Shown: positions 32,833 through 44,162 of the stretch, piece after piece | Layout of the letters: every line of letters begins with the position of its first letter | Numbering within the stretch: the stretch's first letter is position 1 | Origin: Raffaelea ambrosiae | Lineage: Eukaryota > Ascomycota > Sordariomycetes > Ophiostomatales > Ophiostomataceae | Direction: 5' to 3' | Length of the DNA: 64,000 nucleotides | Assembly: GCA_002778195.1 (NCBI GenBank) | Contig: PCDI01000003.1 | Coordinates: forward strand, 620,001-684,000 | Program-made: the position numbers and the translations under genes | The notes under the pieces: model-generated | Told to the model about the DNA's origin: nothing | The model's database searches: none | Seen by the model: only the letters and a program-made list of their open reading frames with translations

Positions 32833-35800
32833 TTGAGATAAAAAACCCAGAAGAAGCTTGGGTCCCTCCATGGCTGCGCAGCCTGCGCTCCACACCGAAA
32901 TTCCGCGCCAAGCTAGTCTGCAGCCATTTCACAGGCCAGCACCGGCAGGGATGGGGGATCTGAATGGATATTTCCACATGAACGGGCACATCATGAGCTG
33001 AACTCGGCCCAGCGCCACCGCGCCGCCATTGGCCGGAGGCGGCGAATCCTCTGCAATGCTGCGTATGCAGGTTATAAGCAGGCGAGCTGGCGCGGACGTG
33101 TTGCTGTTCCAGGTATCTACTCGTACCAGTAGCTAGCCAAAGCACTACGGCGCCTGTTACTCTGGATCTGCCGGTCTTGGTGAGCTGATGATGTACGAGT
33201 ACATGCATCTCGGCGCGAATATCTTGCTGGCCAATCCTGCTGAGCAGTATCTTATGCTGCCGACAGTCCTTTCCATGGATCCTGGCATATCTTTCTGCCC
33301 ATGTATCCTCCAATAGGTGCCAGCTAACCAGCCGATGTATCCTCCCGATGTATCCCTCTGACGTACTGTACTTCCGGTAGGACTACCTGTTCGTTGGAGA
33401 CCAACAGCTGCATCCATTTCAAAGTGTGCGGAGAACCCACCGATCCAAACGATCCTTGGTTGAAGCGACGCGACCGTCTCGTCATGTCAGCTGTCAGAAC
33501 GAAGCGAGGCATTGTCTCGTCTCTTTCTGTTTAGTTTGTCCAGACGAGACAATACTTTGTCCAGTTGCCTTTGAAATAAGACACACCCCAGTCATGAAGC
33601 CCGTGACGCAGGGGCTTGGCATCAACTGGACGGAGACGCGGCGCGACATGTTTCAGCAAGACCGGCACTGCAACGCAAGCACTTTGCCAGACTTGCGCCG
33701 GACTTGCGCCAGACCAGACCATGCCAGACCGGGCCAGACCAGACCAAACTACACCAAAAGTGCACCCAGTCACGGAGTAGTCTGCAGCACCTCTTGCATG
33801 CTTCCTTTCCTCTCTTGTGATGAATCCTCAGGCCGCCCACCTGCTGTCACCTTCTTTTCTTTTTCTGTTTGTTGGGGAAAATCCGGTTTTGCAGCGAAAC
33901 CCTGTGGGATCCGTAGTCGCCACACTCTAGAGATGCATTGCGTTCTTCATCTGCAGCTGCCGCACTTCCGTAGTGTCTCTTTTGTGTGTGGCATCCAGCT
34001 CTTTCTGGGGGCTGATTTCCGGTTCTTTTGCGGCTTTCTGTGGTAGGACAGTGCGCCACTCTAAGGGCAAAAGTAAAGAAAAGCTTCCAGGAGTAGTGAC
34101 CGTGCACGCGTCGTCTCAAAAGCACCCATGGAGAAACCCATCGGCAAGTGTGGGAAAGTCTGTAATAGCGTAGATAAGGGCAAGATGATAGATATTATGG
34201 GTGGATCTAGTTGGGCCCAGTCTTGGTGATCCTAGCGAACCAGCTTAATCAAAGCGGTGTATTATCTGCCGGCCCTCTTGTACGGATACTTTGGGCCTTG
34301 AATGCATTCCTTTAAGGAAACAACGGTAAAAAGAAAAGGCCCCCCCTCCCTCTCCAAAGAAGAGAAACGGCGTATATTGTTAGCATTTGTGCAATTATGA
34401 TGTCTAGTGAACTCGTAATCACGGCCCCAGGTCTATTCTTCATCGAGTCGGTTATCAGAACGGAACAGTCTTGGAAATTCTCCGTGGGATATTTACCGCA
34501 TGTGAAAAAGCTGTGAAAAAGCTGTGAAAACGCCGTCAAACTATCCCGATCAAACGACAGCCGATGAGCCCATTTTCGCACGGCTTCCTTCGCCAACCTC
34601 CTCGAGGCCGTTGCCACGCATGCCATCTTTCTGCTCCTTGGAACACTCGACATCTTTTTCGTTGTCAAATGGACCACCACTGCTCGCCGCATCCCTCGGC
34701 TTGTCGGTCGACTCGACCTTGACACTCCGCCGTTCCATGCCGAGGCCGCCCAGGATGCAGACGCAGGCCACGGCCACGGCCACCAAGAAGCACACCCGCA
34801 GCGCGTCATTGTACGCCTGCAGCGCGGCATCGTAGTTTTCGCCGCGACCAGACGCAGGATCCCCGTGGTGCCCGCCGACGCAATGTGTTAGGGCGTCAGC
34901 TCGTTGGCCATGCCGGGAATGCTGGTGAGCCGCCGCCACGGCTGTCCGTCCAGGACATTTTGGCCAATGGACACAAAGATGGCCTCCTATGGGCAGGTTG
35001 ATAAAGAAGCACTATTTTCAGTTGACGTTTGTCGTGGAGGCGCCGCCCACCAAGGGGTCGATGGCAGAGGCATTGTCGTATATGGCCTTGATAAGGCCTT
35101 GGAATGGACCGCGTAGGAAGCGGTAGTGCGTAAAACATGACGGCAATTTAATGTTTACGAGTTTGTAAGATCGATTGCATCTCCGGGGAGACTAGAAACA
35201 AGACCAGACTCCGTGAGAGAGAAACACACTCACCACGCCCGATTGTACACCGCCGGCGCCCAGACCGATTGCCGTAGAAAACGACGGATAAACAAAGATA
35301 TCAGAATAGATAGGGGCACGGTGGTCACTGTCGTGACGTACAAAGGCAACCAAAAACAAAAGCTCGCGTACTACAACAACGACAAATGAGCAAGGGGACA
35401 AACGAGGGACAAACGAGGGACATGTGGCAAACACAGAGCTGGAAGAAATTCTCACCTGTGCGAGGAACTTCTTTCTGTGCAGAAAGTTTTGTTGCAAATT
35501 CCATGTCAGCGAGTGAACATAAGCGATGCCAAAAGATGCGCATGGACGACTTCCATGGTCCCATTTCGAAGGCATTGAAGAAGTGCGAGACATGCCGGTC
35601 AACAACCCTGCGTGGTGGCACCATGGCTATAATTTGTTCTGGAGAGAGCCAACATGCGCTGCTTAGCAAAGACATGCGCGTCGTTGGTGAACCTCGTATC
35701 GATTTAGCAGCAAAGGCATTCGATTATTGCTCCGCAGCGTTGGTGCACTCTTCAGACGAATCGTTCTTGATCCGGGGGCTGGTTAAGACTCGCATAGGGG

Positions 35801-37595
35801 TAATGGCGAACACGGTTGACTTGCACCTTCCAAGATTGTGGCCTAGTGAGAACTGGTAGTGTAGACGGTAGAGTTCTCTGTAAGGCTCAGATTACCCACA
35901 CCCTCGTCAGGGCGGACGGGAGCCGCGGACGATGATGGCAACGCAGTACTGCTACCTGTGACTAGACGGGCGGTCTGACCATTCTTCGCATCTCTGTGAC
36001 CAGCGACTCCAGACGAAATGTCCTCTGACGAGGCTGCTGTTGGCTGCGCCCTCGCGGCCTGTAGTCAACAGCATCGCGCCGTTCTTGCTCAGACGAGAGG
36101 CAGGCACACTCGGCTGACTTGCTATGTCTTTTACACGAACTGCAAGGAAACTGACTGTCTGTCATATCGAGGTCTGAAACGATTGTCCATACGGGTTTAT
36201 ATAGGGTTACAGAAAAGTAGAAGCTGGCCTCACTTGGGCCCTCGACAGCATGTGCAGCTGGCAATGCACTTGACTCGTCTTCTGCGGGATGTCTGCGGTG
36301 AAGCCGCGGAAGTGGAAGAACCTTCCATTGTCGGTGCTGCTCAGCATGCATTACAGGTGCTGTTGTGGGGCAGAGCTGTGGGCATCACCTCGATGTAGAG
36401 ATATCCTCACAGAATGGCAGAGCGGTAAGCTCTGTCTTAGGGTGCACTTCATACCGAGCCTGACTATTGTTTCGGTTATATCCAGTGAGGAGTGTCACTC
36501 AGACAGCCACTAAAAATAGCACTGACACGCTTAGTGGGTATGCAAACGGACCACGGAACTTTTGTCCCAGGGGAGCTTGACGGCAAATTCAGCAATAGGC
36601 AGAAAATGAGGAGATAGTTATGTCTACACGAAAATGCTGCTTCAGCGAGAAGAATGAGAAGAGAAAAGAAGAATCTCCAATCACTGGTAACGAAAGATCG
36701 CTGCCTTCCCTGTCACATGACAATGGGGGACAGCCTCTGGCTGCCAAGAAGCCTCCGGACACGGAAATTCCTTTGGCCGACGTCAGTGGCGTCAGGGCCC
36801 CGGAATTAGCGATCAACTACAGTGGATAACGTGTCTCTGACGTGCCCGTATTGGCTGTGGCGGGCCTGGGCGGGCTGGCCTGGGCGCTGGCCTGGACCGC
36901 CGCTCCGCAGGACGATAAGGGCACGCGCAAAGCCAACCAACTAAAGGCTGCCGCCACTTTGGACTTCTCCTCATCACCGTTGCAGCAGCCACGCAGAAGA
37001 CGGATCGCCAGTTGCCAGCCGGCGTGACGAACACGTGCAAGCACAGCACCTTTCTTTTTTCTCTTTCTCGTGCTGCTTGTTTCTTTCCTTCTTTCGTTGT
37101 CCTCCATTCTCTGCATCTGATCCCGCTGTCGCGGTGTTCTGGGCACGCTTTCCCTCCCCTGCCCTTGCTGACGTCTCTCGGCAGATCCCTCGACCTCGGA
37201 GCCGTTTTTTTTTTGTGTTTTTTTTTCGGGCCCTTTCGGACTGACCGACCTTTTCTCATTGTCTTTCTTTTTTTCTGTCTTTCTTTTCCGCATCGCCCTC
37301 GACCCAGCGGTCGCCTCAATACGGTGACTTCTGCGCCTCGACAGCGCCTCGACCCGCCCTTCCATCGCCTTGCTCCTGGTCATGAGCACTTACCGCTTGC
37401 CCGTTTTAGCGGTGCAGCGTCCCTGAATTCTTCCTCACCCGCCCCCCTCGTCTTCTCCTCCCCCTCGCTCTGACCTCACCTCCGCGACCGCTCTCTCCTC
37501 GTCTTCTTCTTGTCTCTCTCTCTCTCCCCCTTTTTTTTTCTTGGCTTATGATTGCAGGATTTAAGTATCAATATCACACACACACATACCCCACG
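31569..37595. other. Gene-poor region with relics
   Basis: About 6 kb without an intact gene. Visible items are an A run at 32026-32044, a duplicated GGGAACGAAGCTA word near 32152-32178, an AAATAA array at 32800-32835, a CCAGACCAGA-type tract at 33708-33750, the MFS relic at 34550-35310, and a possible zinc-cluster fragment at 35962-36328. The last 500 bases are a pyrimidine-rich promoter for the ubiquitin ligase gene. Several small open frames were judged non-coding. Confidence 0.5.
34550..35310 (-). pseudogene. Relic of a DHA2/DHA14-type MFS drug transporter, RIP-like mutations
   Basis: Read on the minus strand, three separated scraps match consecutive parts of a 14-helix MFS exporter. Near 35230-35285 lies AIGLGAGGVQSGVV (helix 4 signature region). 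Near 34990-35075 lies PLVGGASTTNVN, two stops, then CFFINLPIGG. Near 34550-34985 lie IGQNV, LTSIPGMANELTP and then AALQAYNDALRVCFLVAVAVA with GMERRSVK at the usual C-terminus. The middle helices are missing, so there is a large internal deletion. At the conserved W-R-W position the codons read TGA AAA TAG. G-to-A changes from TGG explain both stops and fit RIP-type C:G to T:A mutation on one strand. It is certainly not functional as it stands. Family recognition comes from motifs, not alignment. Confidence 0.75.
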
Positions 37596-40500
37596 ATGGA
37601 GACCTTACCGCCATTCGACGGCGAGGCCCTGCCTCGGCCACGCCGCCGCTCTTCTCTCGCCGACAATCCGTTCGCCTCCTCGTCCAGACCACGACCGGCC
37701 GCCGACGGCCCCAGCAACCTCGAGCCCGACACCTGCCGCATATGTCGAGGCGAGGCCACGCCGACCGAGCCGCTCTTCTACCCGTGCAAATGCAGCGGCA
37801 GCATCAAGTACGTCCACCAGGACTGCCTGATGGAGTGGCTGTCACACTCGCAGAAAAAGCACTGCGAGCTCTGCAAGACGTCGTTCCGTTTCACCAAGCT
37901 CTACTCGCCCTCGATGCCCAAGAAGCTGCCGGTCTTTGTCTTCCTGCACCACATGACCAAGTACATCCTGCGCAACATCCTCGTGTGGTTTCGCATCGGC
38001 CTCGTCGTCAGCGTCTGGCTCGGCTGGCTGCCCTACCTGACGCGCTGGGAGTGGTCGTTTTTCTTCTGGATCAGCGAGGAGGGCCTCATCTCGCCCAACC
38101 GCGGCCTGGACCACGAGGCCGCCCTGCGCAACGCCTCCGCCAGCCTGGCCGCCGCCGCCGCCCTGTCCTCCTCGTCCTCCTCTCCCTCGTCCTCCTCCGT
38201 CTGCCCGTCGAGCCTGCTCTTGGCCTCCGCCTCCTCCCTCGCCTCGACCGCCGCCGCCAGCGCCCTCGGCACACAGCCCAGCGGCATCTTCGCCAACAGC
38301 CAATACGCCGCCAATGCCACGACCGGCGAGCCGCTCTACTCCATCCTGCTCCGTCTCTTGGCCGACTTTGTCGGCTCCGACGACGGCCTGTCCAACAGCA
38401 CCAGCACCTCCGATGCCATCACGGCCATGGGCGGCCCGCCGACGCTGCTGGGCGACGTCGGCTTCCTGCGCAACCTCACACGCTACGCGGCCATCAACAA
38501 GGCCGTCATCTACACCCTCGAGGGCCAGATCATCACCGTCCTGGTCATTGTGTGCTTCATCCTCGTCATCCTGGTCCGGGACTACGTCGTGCAGCAGCAG
38601 CCAGAGATTGTCATGCGCCAGGCCTTTGCCGCACAGGCCGCCGAAGAAAACATTGCGCCTCCGCCGCTGGTGCAGGACGGTGGACGCATTCCGCAGGCTG
38701 ACTTCGGCCCCGACGAAGACGCGGCATGGGAGACCGAGTCAGACTCGATGCAGGATGCGGACCACGGCCGGGAGGTGGCGGGACTCCGGCACCCCGAGCT
38801 TTACCATGTCGAACGCCGAAATCGGGAACATCCACACGATCCAGAGCCGGAGCCTCTTCCTGCTTTCCAGGCAGAGGACATGCCTTTCGGGCTCCGGGCG
38901 CCCGGCGGCCACGCCGCAAACCGCCCTGCGAGCCCGCCCATATCGGCGACCCGGGCGTCCTCGCCAACACTCGAGCCTTTGCTCCAGCGACACGACCGCG
39001 ACGACGCATCAGACGAATTCGACGATGACGACAGCCACGACGAGCTGCCGTCTATATCACACGGGGCCCAGAAAGACCTGGACGGGCCTGCACCGATACA
39101 GCGGCCCGAGCTGCCAAAGAGTCTGAGCAACCCCGGCGAGGGCGTGACGGCGCAGGAGTATGTGCGCATCTTCCGGCAAGCAGGCGGCGACCCAGACCAG
39201 ATTTGGAAAATCGCAAGGGAAGAGGGTCTGGAGGACCGCTTTCAGTACTGGCTGCCTCTCACACAACAGGTGGCGGACAAGAAGAAGCAGTCTGGCAAGA
39301 GCACCAGCGACGGCGACGAATCCAGCGAAGATGCCGGCTCGAGCGCAGACCACGCGGACCGGCCACGTCCTTTCGCCCAGCCCAGCACAGCAGACCGGCG
39401 CGAATGGTACGAAGAAGACAGTAGCGACGAGGAGGAGGCAAACGAAGGCAACAACGGGCTCTTGTCCAAAGACAAGGGCAAAGGAAGAGCCGATGAAGAC
39501 GAAGACGAAGATGCAGACGCCGCAGCAGGTGCAGACCGCGAAGACCACGGAGACCATGAAGACCACGAGGCGGAAGAAGAGGACGAGGAGGAGGACGAGG
39601 AGGAGGACGAAGAGGAGGACCTCGTGGCTGAGTTCGGCGGAGGTGACATCGGATCGGTCCTGCGGCGGCGAGCCAACACAGACGGCCCGCTGCGGAAAGA
39701 AGGGCCCAACCCACTGGCCAACAACAACTGGTCGTTCCCCGAGCTCCGGCCATCCAACGTCGCCGCGTCGACAGGCCGCGACCTGCCGCGCGTGCAGACT
39801 TCCAACATGCACGAGGACAGCCACAAGGACAGCACGGGCGACCTGTTCACCAGCAGCGATAGCGACGACTCGCTCGTGACGCCCGACACCAGCAGTGGCC
39901 AGCCCGACGCCAACAGCAGCAGCATGGACAACGTGGACAACGTGGACAGCGTGGACAACGAGAGCCACCATCAGCAGCAGCCCGAAGCGCTGGAGGAGAT
40001 GGCGCCTCTGCGACCGGCACCACGGCCTTCGCCCACGCCGAGCAACGAGTTCCACGACGGCGACGCCAGCGAACACCGGGATCGCCGAGACAACGGGGAA
40101 ACCCGCGAGGACCGGCACAACCGTGAGGCAGCCGACAATGCGGCCGACAATGCAGCTGCGGACGTGCCCACGCCGACGGCCGAGGCAGCACCGCCACACC
40201 GCCGAGGGCGCCCGATCGGCCTCTTTGGACGCATCGCCAACTTCATGTGGCAGGACCTAGACAACATCGACCCTGCCGAGCTGCCGCCTGTCGGCCCGGA
40301 GCCGTTCTTTGAGATCGAGGACGGGCCCTTTGATGACCCGGAGCCGCGGCCGGAGCTGGGAGACGACTTTGAGCAGGACCGCGAAGTCATGGAGGCCGCG
40401 GCGGCCGCAGGGCTGGACGCGGAGGCTATCGACGACGCCGAAGACCTCGAGGGCGTGATGGAGCTTCTGGGCATGCGCGGCCCTATTGCGGCGCTCTTCC

Positions 40501-43471
40501 AGAACGCCATCTTCTGCGCGTTTCTGGTGACGGTCACGCTGCTGCTGGGCATCTTCCTGCCGTACAACATTGGCCGGCTGACGGTCTGGCTGATTGCCAA
40601 CCCCATGCGGCCGGTCATGATGCTGTTCAGCCTGTCCACGTTCCTGCAGGACGTGGCGGCTGTGGTGCTGGGCGGCATCGCCTTTGTCTTCTTCTACGCC
40701 GTGTCTCTGGCCGCGGGCGTCTGGGAGAGCGTGCTCGGCCTGGCCGTGCCGACGGGCGCCCTGGCGTCGACGGCGGTGTCGGCCGCGTGGAACGTGTCGG
40801 CGAGCGCGGCGCAGCGCATTGCCGAGAGCTTCCTCCTGGAGCGGCAGGCCCTGCTGCCGGGCGACATCCACAACTTCTCGGCCATCAGCCACGAGGCGCT
40901 GGCGACGCTCAAGGGCCACATTGGCAGCGCGTTCGCCGCGCTCGGCCAGGGCGTCGTGCTGGTGACGAGCGGCGACCTGCCGGCCGAGAGCGTCGCCGCG
41001 CTGGCCGTCGTCCGCGACGCAGCCGTGGCGGCCTGGGCGGTGGCCCAGACGCTGCCGGCGCTGCTGTCGAACCCGGGCGCGTGGGTGATCACGCTGGACT
41101 CGCTGGACCCGGTGGCGGTCAACCCGGCGTTTGCGTACTGGGACAGCGTCGACCGCAGCCTGGCCATCCTGCTGGGCTACTCGACGCTGTGTCTGGTGGC
41201 CGGGCTGTACCTGCAGCGCAACGCGCCGCTGTCGGACAACCCGACGGGCCGCGAGCTGGAGGCGTCGTTCATGGAAGGCCTCAACCAGGCGAGCGGCGTG
41301 ATGAAGGTCATCCTGATCATCGGCATCGAAATGCTCGTGTTTCCGCTGTACTGCGGCCTGCTGCTGGACGTCGCGCTGCTGCCGCTGTTTGAGAACACGA
41401 CGCTGCTCTCGCGGCTGGCCTTTTCGCTCAACTACCCGGTGACGTCCATCTTTGTGCACTGGTTTGTGGGCACGGGGTACATGTTTCATTTTGCCCTGTT
41501 TGTGTCCATGTGCCGCAAGATTATGCGCAAGGGTGTATTGTGTAAGTGGATCTGCGGTTGTCGTTGTCCTTGGGAGATGGGCTTGCTGGGTTTGCTGGGT
41601 TTGCTGGGTTTGCAGGGTTTGCTCGCTTGCTGAACATCACTAACGTATACGCAACAGACTTTATTCGCGACCCCGACGACCCCGAGTTCCACCCCGTGCG
41701 CGACGTCCTCGAACGCAACGTCACCACGCAGCTGCGCAAGATCCTGTTCTCGGCCTTTGTGTACGGCGCCCTGGTGGTCGTCTGCCTGGGCGGCGTCGTC
41801 TGGGGGCTGGCGCTGGCGGCGCCCGGCGTGCTGCCGATCCACTACTCGTCGAACGAGCCGGTGCTCGAGTTCCCGATCGATTTGCTGTTCTACAACTTCC
41901 TGATGCCGCTGGCCATCAAGTTCTTCAAGCCCAGCGACGGCCTGCACGCCATGTACACATGGTGGTTCCGCAAGTCGGCGCGCATTCTGCGCATCACCTG
42001 GTTCCTCTTTGGCGAGCGCAAGGTCGACGAGGAGGGCACGCTCGTGCTGCGGGCCAAGAGCCCGCACTGGAAGCTGCCGTGGTGGCGCCGCGTGTTCCTC
42101 GAGTACCGCAGCCACGGCGAGGTCGTGCCCAAGTCTCTGAAGGACATTCTGTTTGATTTCGAAGGAGGCACCGCCAAACCCCGGTCCTACATTCCCCGCA
42201 TCTTGGTCGGGGCCGACGAGCGGCGCTACCTCGTGTCGACGCACCAGCTCATCCCCGACGGCCGCTTTGTCCGCGCCCCCGCCTCGGACCAGGTCAAGAT
42301 CTCCAAGAACCACAACGTGTTTCAGCCGGTCACCGAGAACAGCCTGCACACCAACGAGAGGGACCTGATCGAGGCCTGCGCCCGTGACGGCGTCGTCGGC
42401 GTCGGCGGCGATCTCTATCAGTACCAGCTGGTGTACATCCCGCCGCACTTCCGGCTGCGCATTTTCCTGTTTATCCTGTTCATCTGGATGTTTGCGGCCG
42501 TCACCGGCGTCTCGTTCACGATCATCCCGCTGCTCTTTGGCCGCCGGCTGTTCCAGGTGCTGATCCCGTCGCACATCCGCACGAACGACATTTATGCGTT
42601 TAGCATTGGCATGTACGTGCTCGGGTCGGCGCTCTATTTCGCATTCCACGCGCGCGGCATCGCCATCAGGGCTGCGGATCTGGGCCGCCGTGCCGCTGCG
42701 TCCGTGACGGCCCACACGGCTGTGCGCAAGACGGCGGCGCTGGTGTTCCAGGGCCTCAAGCTGGTGTACGCCTACTTTTTCATGCTTGTTGTGTTCCCGC
42801 TGCTGGCCACGGCTCTGGTCGAGCTGTACGTGCTGATTCCGCTGCACACGTACATGTACCCGGCCACAGAGGCAGGAGCAGGAGCGGCAGCAGCAGCAGC
42901 AGCAGCAGCAGCTTCTTCTTCTAGTGGTGGTAGTGCAACAGCGGACGACTCCCGCCACACGATCCGGATCATCCAGTCGTGGACGCTGGGCTTGCTGTAC
43001 GTGAAGCTCGGCGCGCGCACCGTCACGTCTTGGTACCCGGAGACGCGCATGGCGTCGGCCATCCGGGCCGTTCTCCGGCGCGGTCGCATGGACCCGGACG
43101 TGCACCTGCTGACGCGGGCGTTTGTGGTGCCGGGACTGGTCCTGGGCGTGGTGACGATTGTCTTGCCGCCGTTGATGTTGGCCTTCATGGGCGACCCGTC
43201 ATCCGGTGGCGGCGGCAGCAGCAGCAGCAGCAGCTCCCCGGCCGATCCCAACGGCATCTCCGCCACTCTCATGTACCGACTCTCGTATCCGTTTGTGGCC
43301 CTCAACGTGGCCATAGCATGGATGCTGTGGGGCCTGGTGGACATTTTCAGTTCATGGAAGGTGCGGATACGGGACGAGGCGTACCTGATTGGGGAGCGGC
43401 TGCACAACTTTGGCGCAACGAACGGCAACGGAGCACGGCGAGCATGGAAGGCCGGGGGACACCGCCCATAG
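37596..43471 (+). CDS. SSM4: RING-CH E3 ubiquitin ligase of the Doa10/Ssm4 (MARCH6) family
   Basis: ER/inner-nuclear-membrane ubiquitin ligase for ER-associated degradation (ERAD-C and some membrane substrates), working with Ubc6/Ubc7 and Cdc48 in yeast. Exons 37596-41541 and 41658-43471 (GTAAGT donor, CAACAG acceptor) give 1919 residues, longer than yeast Doa10. The RING-CH is near the N-terminus: C47, C50, C64, C66, H74, C77, C90 and C93 in the C4HC3 order. Many hydrophobic helices follow in the family's pattern, and the post-junction FIRDPDDPEFHP is a family hallmark. Between helices 2 and 3 is a roughly 600-residue disordered, strongly acidic region with Glu/Asp runs near 39565-39625, plus Ser and Ala repeats elsewhere. 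I chose the ATG at 37596 (A at -3) over an upstream in-frame ATG at 37548 with weaker context. The promoter is CT-rich. Confidence 0.95.
41571..41632 (+). repeat. 10-bp TTTGCTGGG-type repeat inside ligase intron
   Basis: The 116-base intron carries four to five imperfect copies of a 10-base unit (GGGTTTGCTG) just before its branch and acceptor region. Confidence 0.8.
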
Positions 43472-44162
43472 GAGAGAAGGAGGAATCAATAGACGACGGC
43501 AAAGGAAACCCGGGAGAGATGAAAGAGGAACGACGGCACGACGCTTTTTTTTTTTTTTTTTAAATAAAATCATTACTCGATTGCATGAGCCCGGCATACC
43601 ATGTGTGCCAGGCACGTTTCTGCCGATGGGAGAGAATACCAACCGCAGCTACCAGTTTTTCTTTTTTTTCTTTTTCTTTTTTGGCTAGCGAAGCGACACT
43701 CACTGTGTCCTCAGAAAGAAGACTGTGAAAAGCAGACACGGGCCGGGGGGATTCTTGTTTACGAAATTGCGGTGATATTGGGAGAGAAAGAGTTAGAGAG
43801 AGAGGGAATACCTCTCCCATTCACAGGTTTCTTTGTTGCTGCTCCTGCAATAGATGAGGCTTGCTTCCTTGTATTCTAGTGTTGCATTTCCGTCGATACT
43901 TGTTTTTATACGTTCCCCTTTGTTTTTTTCTGTTTTTTTCTGTTTTTTTTTTGTTTTTTACTCGCTCACGGCTAGAGCTTGGGAACTTGCATTTGTACAA
44001 AGGAAACAAGAGAATATACATTTTATTTTTCTTATTTTTTTTCCGTCCCATCGATTCGGTTTGATGCTTTTTTTTTTCTTTTTCCTCCAACTCTTTTGAT
44101 CTTTGTAACTCTCTACTACTATTCGATCTTGTGCTACATAGAAACCCCCCCCCCCCCCCCAA
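43472..44162. other. Convergent intergenic region rich in homopolymers
   Basis: Lies between the 3' ends of the ligase (+) and the AA7 oxidase (-). It contains a run of about 17 T ending at 43561, T/C tracts at 43655-43683, 43920-43960 and 44030-44085, and a C run at about 44145-44160 ending at the oxidase stop codon. No gene. Confidence 0.6.

Noticed and set aside
33426..34046. 206-codon plus-strand frame in the gene-poor region
   Set aside because: Cys/Arg/His/Phe-rich without a domain; overlaps short CCAGACC repeats.
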